A stretch of DNA of 64,000 nucleotides, taken from contig CM034609.1 of NCBI GenBank assembly GCA_020091685.1, positions 15,096,023 through 15,160,022 of the forward strand. Reading direction: 5' to 3'. The notes under the pieces were generated by a model. The model worked only from the letters and a program-made list of their open reading frames with translations. It ran no database searches and was not told the origin of the DNA. Position numbers and translations under genes: made by a program. This DNA comes from Lutjanus erythropterus (lineage: Eukaryota; Chordata; Actinopteri; Lutjaniformes; Lutjanidae). The stretch's first letter is position 1; the number at the start of each line of letters is the position of its first letter. Shown here in pieces: positions 37,823 through 50,400 of the stretch.

Positions 37823-40800
37823 CACGCATGTGGGACATTTGACATTTTGTTTAACCATTCAGCTAGTCCAATTATTTCTCTTTTTTTTTCATGTCTGTCC
37901 AGACTCACAGATAGAGAAGACTTTAATTAAGGTATTTTCTGGAATAATGGAAGTTAACACTGTACTGAAATGCATAATTCTAGTGAATAACTGAGAGTGA
38001 GAAACATGGTGTCTTCACTTAGAGACTATTTCTACAGAGGACTGATAGAGAGCTGAACATTATGATGTAACACTGAAGCTGACCTTTGACCTTTTTGATA
38101 TAAATTGTCATCACCGCATAATTTTACCTTATTAGATATTTGTGTGACATTTTGTCAAAATTAGCAAATTAATTCTTGTTTTGTGAGGTCACAGTGACCT
38201 TCACCTTTGACCTCAAGAATGAGATGGACAGACAACCCAGAAACATAATGCCTCTGGCCACAGCTGTCACCGGCACAGAGGAATAAAAATACTTACAAAT
38301 AATCAGATTTATATAGTACTGGAATCCGCCAATTAAATACTTTTTAAAACTGTAGAATGCAACGTCCATTCAGTTTGTTCACATTCCCAAATCCCCACAA
38401 TACATACAAACAATACAATGTCAGCATCCTCAATTGTAGCTACGGCCCTGTATGTTTGTCCCTGTATGTGTATGTATGCGTGCAATGAGTGAACTCACAT
38501 CAGAGGTGGGAGCTCCAGGAAAAGCCACCTGCAGGTAGTGAAACCTGGCTGCTCTGATGGCGTTGAACCAGTCCACCATTTCCTTCAAGACGAGAACATC
38601 AGGAAGTTCAGTGACTGACTAATTAAGCATTACACAAAATGCTCGTCACTGTCATTATTAGACTAAATGGCTCATCTAAATTCCATTTGTGCCACAAATC
38701 CCCCATAAAATGCTCTAAACCAGTGGGAGACGTCTCATAGTGTAATTATTTCTCTTGTGTGAGTTTAGTGAAGCCTCTAGCTATTATTAAGGATTACACT
38801 AGTAAACAACTACACACTGACTTGTAATGGCAAACCATATCCACCAGAGGGACACACACACCCCATAAAAAACAGTGAACAGAGGCACCACACCTCACCT
38901 TTCCATCCTCATGGTAAACAAAGATATTCCTAGTGCTGTTGTCCTTCAAATAGGTTATCTGCAGGCCATGCGCAGTGCCGATTTTCGTTGGTTGGAAAGA
39001 GGCATTCACAGTATTGATCTTCATTATCGCTTTAGGCTCTCTGGCCTGCAGGAAGGAAGGAGATTTTTAGGAGAGAGATGGTCAGTGGTGTAGTCTTGAT
39101 TCTCCTTTTAACCTTATCACAATGCTCTAAACTTGCAATAAGTGTTTTAAATTTGGAGTCACACAGGATCTCCAGATGTCAGCAGATAATTCAGGATATT
39201 TCTAGAGACAGTGACTGTTTTAAAAACAAAGGGAGTGAGACTGAGAAAAAGGTAGAAAGAGGGAGAAAACACTCACATCATGCTTGTTGAAGTACTTCAA
39301 AACGCCTTCCCGTTCAGACAGAATGAATTTTCTGCTGAGGTACTGTCCGTTGTCTCTGCCTCGTTTCCATAGAAACCCCTCCCTGTAGCCTGCCAGGAGG
39401 GGGGGACACAAGGGTCCCATTTCATTGACACGGAGCAGGAAGACAGAGAGAGAAAAGAGAGGGAAGACATAACAGATGTTTAACAAAATACTAAATACAA
39501 TACAATTATGTAGAAACATAGATACCACATTCCTGATTTGACCTGTGCCTGAAATTTGGTTTGCTAAGACTACTGGTTACCTGTTGGAATTAAATTCAGT
39601 TACCGGGGACGATCTAATCAGCTGTATGCCAAAATGAACCATCTGAATAGCTACAACTTCCCCCGGGACATGAAGGCTCCATATGAACAGGTGATTTCAA
39701 GTGTAAATGATTGATCATTTCAGCTGTTCTGAGTTCCTCCAAAAATTGTATTTTACGCGTCAGTGTCTAAAGTGAGTAAATGAAGATGAAAATAAAATAT
39801 TTAAGTTACAGTATCTGTGACATTCTGTAATGGCAGCTGTCCAGCATGCAGAAGTGGCGTCATCACATGTGTCTCGGGCAGGGGTGTAGTGGTAAATACA
39901 GAAACCCAAGTTGTTTCCCCTCATTGATTGATGCATTTGATCAGAAAATAGATAAGTTAACTCTTTCAAAGAGGTGTATAAACTGAGTTTACCCCCCACT
40001 GCGCCCTGGTCTGTGGGTGAACTGCATGTTCTCTTAACTGAAGTCTAGGGAACAAAAATGTTTATTAGTGAATTGATTTCATTATTAATACAATAACAAG
40101 CAATCAGATGGGATTACAATAAGATAATAGGTATAGAAATCTACACTTCTGGAGATACAAACACAGAATTTGTAAATAATTCACACTTGATGTTTCTTAT
40201 TCATAGATCTGAGCCTGCATGTCTCAGTGGAAGTCATGGCTACTCAGAAAGTTCAGAGTTTTGGCATTGAGCTAATTAGATCGTCTCCAGTAACTGAATT
40301 TAACTCTAACAAGTAACCGGTACCTCTCATGTTTATAACAAACTGAGTTTTATGAAAATCTGCTCAGAATTAAGCAAGTTCCAGTTATTCTGCAGTAAAA
40401 ATCTGCATCTCGCAATGCACACTGTATTGTATACTTAGTGGATCCTGACCTCCCAAATATGGCGGCCGTTCTGACATAAAGTACCGGCAAATCAGGTATC
40501 TACTGTACCATATCCCAAAAAATCTAAAACAAACATTCATACAGAAGAGGAATTCACAAATGGTAACTACAAGGAACATCAAACTACTGATCAGTTTGAT
40601 AATTATTTAGATAAACTTAAAGCTGCATGAGTTGAATTCTTGGCCATTTAGGGGCAGAAGAAGAAGCAATAAACAACTTTGACACATTATCCCCTTATAA
40701 AGTTGAAACTTCATAAGGGTTTATAAGTTCACATATGGCCTATATACTCATCCAGCAGACAGAACTGCATCAGCATTCACTGTGAGTGCACTAAAACTCT

Positions 40801-41396
40801 AATTTTCCTTATTTTAGAGACAATGCTGAAAGCTCCTACAGTACCAAGATCTGTAATATTGGTGACCTTGTGTGTGCGTGTGTGTGTATGTGTGTGTGTG
40901 CACACTTTTAGGTTATGTGGTTACTGTTGTAAGCAGCTCTGCAGTGATGGGAGGAAGCACCTCTGCTTTTACTACACATAAATAATTCAGCTTCAACTGA
41001 TGGCTTCCTCTACAAGCCTGAACATCACTGAAATAAACTCTATCTCACACTCTAACGCACACACACACACACACACACCCAAGACTTTTTGATTAACAAC
41101 CACCAAGCGCCTCGTATTTTTCTAACTATATCCAATGGGCAGGAATGAGTCTATTTTTGCAGGTATGTGCTACATAATTTTTAATCTCCTCGGAATAATA
41201 TGTACATATTTTCTGTCTCACTGACACAAGCACACACACACGCACGCATGCACACACACAAGCACACACACAGCTTGTTGGCTCTGTTCCTGGGCCTGTT
41301 CCTGACACTGGCCTCTCTGCCTCTACCCAGCATGAGCCAACCGAAAACAGGACTGCAGGAATAAAATGCACTGTCATTGCCCTGTGCACACCCAGC

Positions 41397-41427
<31 letters not shown>

Positions 41428-44400
41428 TTAACCCACTTACACAGATCAGCAATATTTAACAGAAAAGGATCTGAATAAATAATGAATAAAATGTCTCTTT
41501 CTTCAATTTGAGGTTCACAATTTCATTTTTTTTTACGTGTTAGCATATTTCAGTGAGAACACTTTCACAGCAACAGAACCTACTTTCAGCCATTAGTCAT
41601 TAGGTGTTTTCCAGCAGCAACATGACACTGCAATAAGCAACTAAAATCCATACTTTCACTACTTTTGAATTTTCTTTTTTAATTTTAGTTTGTTTTATTT
41701 CATGTTTTGGGAGGTCGATTAGATTTTTTTTTTAGATTTTTATTTGATCAGTGTGATTTTAATTTCAATAAGAGTGGCATTTATACAAAATGCAGTGTGT
41801 TAAATGTAATAATCATAATAATAAACCCCTGTGGTGCCAACTCACAGCTTCACATAAATAGCACTTGATTGTTTTCTTTTATAACCCCAATTCCAAAAAA
41901 CAGTAACAACAGGATGCAATGATTTGCAAAAACTGTTCAATTTAAATTTAATCGAGTGACAAGATATTTAATGTTGAAACTGATAAACTTTATTGTTTTT
42001 GTGGAATAATACACTTATTCTGAAGTTGATGCCTGCAAGATGTTTCAAAAAAGTTGGTATGGGCAAAAAAAAACTTGTCTGGAGCCCAACCTCATCTGAG
42101 ATGCTCCCAGAGTGGAAAAGTATGCTGTGGTCTGACGAGTCCACATTTCAGACATTCGTTTTTGGAAATTATGGATATCATGTTGTCCAGGATAAAGAGA
42201 ACCATCCAGATTGTTTCCTCACTTTGGTATGGGGGTGTGTCAGTGCCCATGGCATCATGGCTAACTGTTACATCTGTGAAGGCCCCATTCATACTGAAAG
42301 GTACATGCAGGTTTTGGAGGAACATATGCTGCCATCCAGACGACGTCTTTTTCAGAGATGTCCCTGCTTGTAACAGCGAGACAATGCACAGACAAGACAC
42401 ATTCTGCATGTGTTTCAACAGTGTAGTAAAAGACTTCAGATACTAGACTGGTCGACCTGCAGTCCAGACCTGTCTCCCACTGAAAATGCGTGGTGCATTA
42501 TGAAGCACAAAATACGATGATAGGGACCCTGGACTGTTGATCACTTGAAGTCATATTCTGTATATCAAGCAAGAATGGGAAAGAATTTCACTTTTAGACC
42601 TTCAACAATTAGTGTTCTCAGGTACCAAAGTCTCACTGAGTCTTTGTAAATCATTGCATTCTGTTTTTGTTTTACACAACGTCCCAACTTTTCTGGAATC
42701 GGAGTCGTACATGGAAATCTCCAAAACAGCAGACTACATCACAGATAGCCGATAAACTTCCCCTGCAACAAACTGCAGGAGGAAAGCGTTTCCATTGAAA
42801 GTAAAGTGCCTCGGTCAAATGCTGGTATGGTTTGAGCTAAAGTGCAATGTGATAAAAAGAAAAGAACAGATATAAATTTTGAGAGATAATTACATCTCAG
42901 ATGCCAATTTCCTCTGGGAAATGGATGAGAATTTAAGAAACAGAGACCGTTTGTCTGCTGGTCCACTTGCACCGGTCTCTCTCCCTCCATCCACCCCTCT
43001 GTCCCTTCCTTTGCTTCATTTCTTTGCTTCCTTGTACTGTACGGCAATACAGTCAACCACAGACAGCTGTAAACTTCTGGTTGAGCAACGGCTTCTTCAA
43101 TTATTCATGAGTCAGAAAGTTTTGTTCCACCGCTAAGAGGACAAGAACATAACACCGCAGAGGAGAAGAAGAGAATTCATTCACTGTTACAACAGGGTGT
43201 CAAAGATTTACAAACACTTGGGAGAGCGGAGCCACAGCGACTTTCTTTCTTCAGATCCACAACAGATGGCTGCTGGTTTCTCTCGGCCAGAAATCCAGGA
43301 GCAATATTATATAGAATACTTGTACACAAAAGAGGCCATTCTTCCTCCAGGGCACAGACACACAGCCACATGCTTGTAAACCTCTGCACAGCACAACACA
43401 AGAGGCCATTGACAGAGAGGGAAAGAGACGCAGAGACACAGGGAGCAAGAGTTTGACAGTCATGAGACTCTGATAATAGCGCTTTATCTCGTCTACCTTA
43501 AAGTGAGATTTGGCTTTTCCTTTTTGAAACAGCACCAATCTGTTTGAGAAATGCCACACTGTACTGTAGCTTTTCAGGCACCTCTGAAAACTACCTACTA
43601 ATGTTTTAACTCTGAATGTAAGAGGGTTGCTCAGCTGTAACCCTGTAGGAACGTAGCGTGGCTCTGGTTAAAGGGGAACTATGGTGAGTGCAGACGTCAA
43701 TATCTGTCTCCTAATCATGAGTACTTTGGTGTGAACTTGACACTGTCTATTTGTAGTAGTGTGATGTAATTTCTATAACCACAGTCCTGCCCCATAACTT
43801 AATGCCTTTATATTACACTATTATTATGTATTTACTTGGTTATGTCTCTCTCCTCCTTGCACATACCTGTGTATTCCTCTTGTCACAGCTTGACATACAT
43901 GAATATGCGCTTATATACACTTACTAGAGCTGCACAATATGGATTTGTTTTTTAGCCGATGCAATAATCGATGATTACCTGCATGTCATGGCCTATACTA
44001 AAAAAAGACAATCAATAATTTCAGATTTCTCAGTTTGGACTCTTCAAATGTTTGCGTACTTTATTTTATCTTGTAAAGTTCATCAAAAATCTTCGCAAAA
44101 CAATTTGACTTGTGATCCCTTATGTAAAGCAGTGGCGAGTTTGGTCCTTTCAGATGTCATGGCGTGTCCCACCAAAGAGACATCTCCCCTGTCAACTCAG
44201 AGGGTTTTGTTAAATAACTGTTTGAGACCTAAAATGGTAAAATCATTCAGTATTTCCCCAAAAAACAAAAGTAAAGAAAAAATATATAAACTTGTGCAGC
44301 AGTTCTTTTTTCTTCTCCCTTGAAAACATATCACAACCCCTCAGATTTTTCTGGTAGAAACAGTCAGTAACTATGTAACAGTGTCATTTTACTTTTACTT

Positions 44401-47400
44401 TGACACTTTAAGTAATACTTCCATTACTGATTAGGTGAGTCTGATTAGCATTCTAGTCGGTGCCGCTTTCTCTCTTTTAATAAGACTCCACTGGGCAATT
44501 AGCCAAAAACACATTTGTCAATTGTGACACATGCAGACACATGATTCAGCACAAAACAGAGATAAGGGTTATGTAATTCACATTTAGTGAGGAATTGAGC
44601 GTAGGCCAATGACAAAATGATTACATGCAGTAAACCACGAGAAAAGAGTGAGACATATTGTGGTTAGGCAGGCACAGAGGTGGATGCAGATAAGAATAAA
44701 CATGAAGCTAGAGCACAATAAAAAAAAATAAAAAAGGAGGACACATGAGAAGCTGCAAGAGGACAGGAAAGGGCAGTTTTGTTCCCTTGATGACCAGCTC
44801 TCATTGTCTCTGCAGCATAAGCCACGCTGGCACACCGTCTATCTGCCAAACGAGCAGTCAAGACAATCTGACTAGTGAGCTAATTGGGCTGGGCAATGTA
44901 AATGAGCAGTGGGTAATGGTGCGTACTGGGCCATGAGTTGTGTATTATTATACCCTTTGACAGAGTAATGTCATTACTGGTCCAAACAGAACCTACAACA
45001 CACACTGAACCCCAGCAGACATCGATACACAAACTGAAGATAAACTAAAGTAGGAACACAAGTTTGCGCTGCTTTGCTTTAAAATCCCTACTAAGAACTG
45101 TGTCACATTTTTCAAAGTTAAAGTTACAGATTGCAAATGAGCAAGATACATTCAAATTATAGTCAAAGACTTTGCAAATGCACTTATTTGTTTGCCTTCC
45201 TAGAGTTAGATGAGAATATTAATATAAGTCTTCTTTCTGTGGGTTAAATATGGACTGAGTACAACTTGCATCATCCTCCCCCTCCAAGCGTGTACAAGAA
45301 ACTATGGTGGTGGAAAACACAAAAGGCCCAATCTAGAGCCAGTCTTTGATTTGTCCGCTCTGGATTACTGTAGAAACATGACTGTTGGACATGGCGGCCT
45401 CTGTGGAAGAGTTTAAGGCTCATTTTAAAGTAATGAAAGCGCAACAGTTCTTATTTTCACTTGATTATATGCTAATGAAAATATACTGAATGACTTACAT
45501 TTCTGCCATATTCTGCCAATAAATCTTCCAAAATCTTACACACTGGACCTTTAAGTGGAGGCAAAAAAAAAGTGGGGTGTGAGATGAGGCCTGCTTTCCT
45601 TTCCTCCGTCCCTCTTTATCTCGGATTTCATCAGCTGTTTCACCCAAGAATGTTGGTAATGATAAATGGATGATGCTGTGTCCCTGCTGAGCATTCATTC
45701 AGTGCTGAATAGGTGGTGCTGTGTGAGACGCAGACAATTACTTGTTTTCCTGAGTGAGCAAGAAGAAGTCTAACGTGTTTGTGCACACGTAACTGTACAG
45801 AGGCCTGTTTAATTCTTACCTGCCGAGTAGGGCTCCTGCCTCTCCACACACATAAACTCCTTCCTCTCGTACTTGGCTCGGATCCATTGTTCCCGCAGGA
45901 GCCTGCAGAACAGTTGGTGTTGATGTTTACTTCATGCTTGAGCTCATTTGTTGGAAACGTCTCATTAACTTACATGGACGTAGAGCCTCGGAGCTACATT
46001 TCATGCAAACAAATATTACAAATATTACTTTGCTCATCGTCTTGTAATTATCACTTGTGTCTCTATTTGTCCTCCATATATTGTGATTTTGATTATACGA
46101 CTCCAGCTCTTCTTGCATCTCTCTCATCCATCTTTATTACATTAATTTCTCTGGTCCCTTAGCAATCATCCTGAACATCCACAAACCATCACGCATAAAC
46201 AAACGCTTTGTATGTGTATGCATCTGCAGCATGCAAGACAACTCATCTGCATTTCACCTAACCAGCAATGTCACTCTCAACAAATCAGCATCACAGTATT
46301 TAATGTAATGGCTCTGTACAGCTTTTCCCGCGAGTGCTCAAAGCCCTTCACGCATAATGGATTTGCCTTTTTCTCTAATTATCGTCTCCTTTGTACAGCC
46401 TTACATATGTCACCCCTCATAAATACAACACAAGACCATTCTAAAACAAACTTCACACAGCTCAGTGTTGTGTTATTACCTATTGTTATTTATGTCACTG
46501 GGTGGCTGAGAAGAAAACCTCATACTGAACAGTTGCTTCCTGTTCAAACTGCAGGAACTTGCCATTCTTATCGGTTTCTGTAGTCAGCCTGGCTACCAAA
46601 ACCCTCTTGTTGCCCCTATGTTAATGAATGCATCCATCTGTGGAACAATAACTGACCATTCCTAAGTCCTGCCCATTTTTAATAACAGCAGGGCAAACCT
46701 GGATGTGGTGGAACCTCAGTCACCTTTTCCCCTGTTGTATTTAAATATACTATGTGGTATACAGTTATCTTTTGCCCCTTGTTGTGGCAATCCTGTTTTT
46801 TTCTTTGAAGCCATTTTCATATCAAGACATGTCGTCTTTATTTCAATGACAGTCCGACCCTCCAGTAAGACGGCATGTACAGCACTCGTTCTCTCTCGTT
46901 TTTTTTTTTGCTTTAGCAGGTCTTTTATTTCCAATTTCATACTTTTCTTTATGAATCTCTGAAACCAACACATGAAGCTCCAAACTCCTAAAGTTTTTCT
47001 TTTTACTCTTCAATGTCCTTTTCGTGAATGAACACTTCCTGACAGATGGGACAGGAAGCACAGCCTTATATGATATTTTTGGGGCCTAAGTCTCATGCAC
47101 TTGCACTCAAATATGCCCAGGTGGATCATTTGTGGTTATCTTAAGTTACAAGAGTTTGTTCAATCTGACATGGCATGGTCATACGTGCCCTACATACAGA
47201 AAAAAGTAAGAGAAATTTAGGATACAAATATGAAAATGTTCTTGCATGAGGCCCAATGTCTGCAACAAGGATGGATGTGTATGATAACCTTCATCTCCAC
47301 AGCTGTTCAAAACCAGATATGCACTTATCACTCTTACTGTATATTCAAAGGTGACCAACTGTACAGAAGAACAAAAACACCTGGATCACACATCAGGGAG

Positions 47401-50400
47401 GACAGAGGAAGACACATCACTTACATGCAGTCTTTGTGCGTGGGATGGTAGTAGAAGGCGGGAACGATCTGTTCATATTTGGCCTTGGAAGCATTGTTAC
47501 CCACAGAGTCCATAAACTGTAGAGAGGAGGAAGAGAGGTGTTTGTAAGGGATAATCTGTGTGTATGTGTTTAATTGAAGAGGACAGGTCACACACACGCA
47601 CACACACACACAAATATAATGAGGTGCTTTCAGCTTAGCGTTTGTGTGGCTGACACCTTGCCCAGAGGGAGACATTACTGCTGCCATGGCTGCTGCTTCT
47701 TTTGTGTCTCTGTATTTAACACAGAGGACACTGCTCAGCATGCAAAAGCACGCAGTTAGGAAACTACAGAAACTACAAATCAAGGAGAGAGAGAGAGAGA
47801 AAGGGAGACAGAGGATGGACAGCAGCGTTATGGTTAATCTGATTGGAACAGACCCATAGAAACAATACATTATTCTTTTCAGCTCATTCTTGGCGTTGTC
47901 ACTGTGAAATCAACCAGTACTTAAAGTGAGTTTTAAAGTCCCAAGATTCAGCAGACACACACACATACACCCTCACACACATACACAAAGATAATGGTTG
48001 TATTTGCCAGCTGCTGGCTCATGCCTTTCAGGCCGTGCTGAATTGAGACGGATGACTTGTCTATTCTTCCGAGCAGGGATGCAGGGGCGGAGCGGCAGGC
48101 AGAGAGTGATGCTCACAGTGGAGCAGGGTGGGTAGGGTGAGGGCGAGGCCTGAGGCTGCAGACGTCGCTTCAAGCCAGGTTTCAGACTACAGTCAATGGC
48201 TGATCCTCTCTTAAAATACAGAGCTTTCCACTATGTTCAGGACTTGCATGAATAAAATCCCTCCACACCAATATTCACACATGTATGTTTTTTTTTAATT
48301 AGATGGTTCCCATTTCCAGTAGATTAGTTTGCCTTTCTGTTTTGTTTTCTGGTGTGTGCCAGAAAGCAGAGACTCAACTCATGTCTGTGCGAGACAGCAG
48401 AGAGAAAGGTGTCTGTGTGTTCTGCACTCGGTACTTTTGTGGCGTCTCACTGAATGTCTGTGGTCTGAAGTTCAGTTTCTCTTCTGCGTCCCTGTTTGCA
48501 CTGTCAGGTGTCTCCTTCATTTTGCTGTTTCTTTCAGCTGGAGAGGAGATGTGTTAAGTTACTGCTGATGAAAACCCAACAATTCTTGATTTTGCTGCTT
48601 CATAATACATGCTTTTACGTAACAAAACAAAACACTGTGAAGAATTTAAGAAAATAAAATGTCCACCATTTTACAGATGCTCGACTAAAGACGAGTCCTT
48701 CATCAGTAAATAAACACCTTCAAATGGGTGCAAACTCCGCCATGCTGGGCTGATGTACCAAAAAAGACAAACAGCACGTAAGCAGTGTTTGAAAAAGGAG
48801 CAAAAGAGTCGCAGAAGTTACCACTCTCTGTTTGCCTGACTGACTGCCCTCAGGTTAGCCCCAAAACTTCCTCCTCACAAGAGCATCAATTAAGGTAATT
48901 AAAGGATCGCAGTTAACTGTTACACACTCCCAACCATTACAAATATCACCTAAATAACATTGATTGACTTATTATATTATTGTACATATGAACTGAAAAT
49001 ACCTGTACATATTCTAATTCCTTCTAAACAAATTAACTTTAAATTGCTGTTGTTTTACTGTTTTTAAAGTAACTTATATTATTTATTACCTACTTTTTTA
49101 ACCAAATATCAATGAATTGCGTTTAGGCTCCTATAGTGAGTGTTAGTGAGTGTTTTGTCCCATGTAAAAGGGGCTCGACACGACATACAGGAGTTCTCAC
49201 CTCCACCTCAGCGGAGCTCCAGGGATCCAGTAGGATAGATTTCACCTTGCTGATCTGAGCAATGTTTCTATGGAGGCCTGAACAGCTGTGACACACAAAC
49301 ACACCAAGGGTGTAGGATGCCCACTCCGGATCTGCAACACAGCATAAAGACACGTGTAAAGACACAAAAACCATTTAAAGCTCAAAATACTTGAATGAAC
49401 TGAAACTGAAATTCCTTCTATCAGACAATGAAAACAGTGGTTAACACATTTTTACAGCCACACAGAGGGAGGCTTTCTTCCTCACTCTGTCTCTCTGTTT
49501 TAATACATGCTGGTGATTCTCTCAGTACAAAGTCACTTGTCTTTGCCTATAAAGGAAATCTATTCTCATAAGGAAAGCAGGTCACTGATCACCTCCGTGA
49601 CCTAGATTTAACAAACGAGTCCCCATCCTCAGACTGATCATCAGACCCTCTCACAGTTTCACAGATGATCAATGTGTGGGTGAAAAACAGCTGGATTGTA
49701 TTTAGGTTTGTGTCGGATCAGACCGAGGGGTTTCCTTTGAATTTTTCAGTGTGGTGGCAGTAGTGAGAGGGAGAGAGACGAGACTCGGCACCACTGATTG
49801 CTCACCTTGAACCACCCCGGCAGGGTAGTGTTTCATAGATGCTATTTCTGCCCCCCCACACACACAGACAGTAACACTATGAAATGCCCCATAATACAGT
49901 ATTTACACAACAGCAACCCACATTTAGTGTACTGTACAAGCGCTGAGAAATTTATTGCTGTTGAGGGGGAAATCCATGCATTTATAATCTCTACATTTGG
50001 AGCTACTTGTGTTTTTTAATGAGTGTTGGAAATTGACATATCTACTGTATAGGAATGGACATTACTATCGTCATCTGTATCAGCAGGAAAATGTTTTAAA
50101 ATGAAGTGTCGGAATCAAAGTGCTTCATTATGGTCACATGGCACAAATATGTCTGTGGCGTGGAAGTTTTTTTGAAGTGTCTAAACAGATATCTAAGTTA
50201 CAGTTTGCAATGACTGCTCGACGTCAGTCATGAGAAGCAGCCAATCGCATTTCTTCAACGATGCAAATGTAATTGTCCAGCCACATCCCAATCATTATGA
50301 CAGAAGACCAAAGAACAAACTGGCAGCAGTAGTTTTCTTGTTTTTCTTATGGAATGTGTCCATTGTATTTTATTTTGAAAAGCACTATATTTTATATCTG

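Larger units (their letters stand above)
39390..45819 (-). other. adap1: adap1 intron 4, 6.4 kb
   Basis: This is the largest adap1 intron, lying between the ArfGAP-linker exon (45820) and the first PH1 exon (39389). It carries the 39571-40322 inverted-repeat element, several CA microsatellites (40869-41427), a decayed Tc1-like transposon (41880-42709) and a decayed MITE (45285-45555). Nothing else in it is recognisable as a gene. Confidence 0.7.

Noticed and set aside
41993-42540. Functional Tc1 transposase gene
   Set aside because: The N-terminal part is missing and the frame is broken, so only remnants are present.
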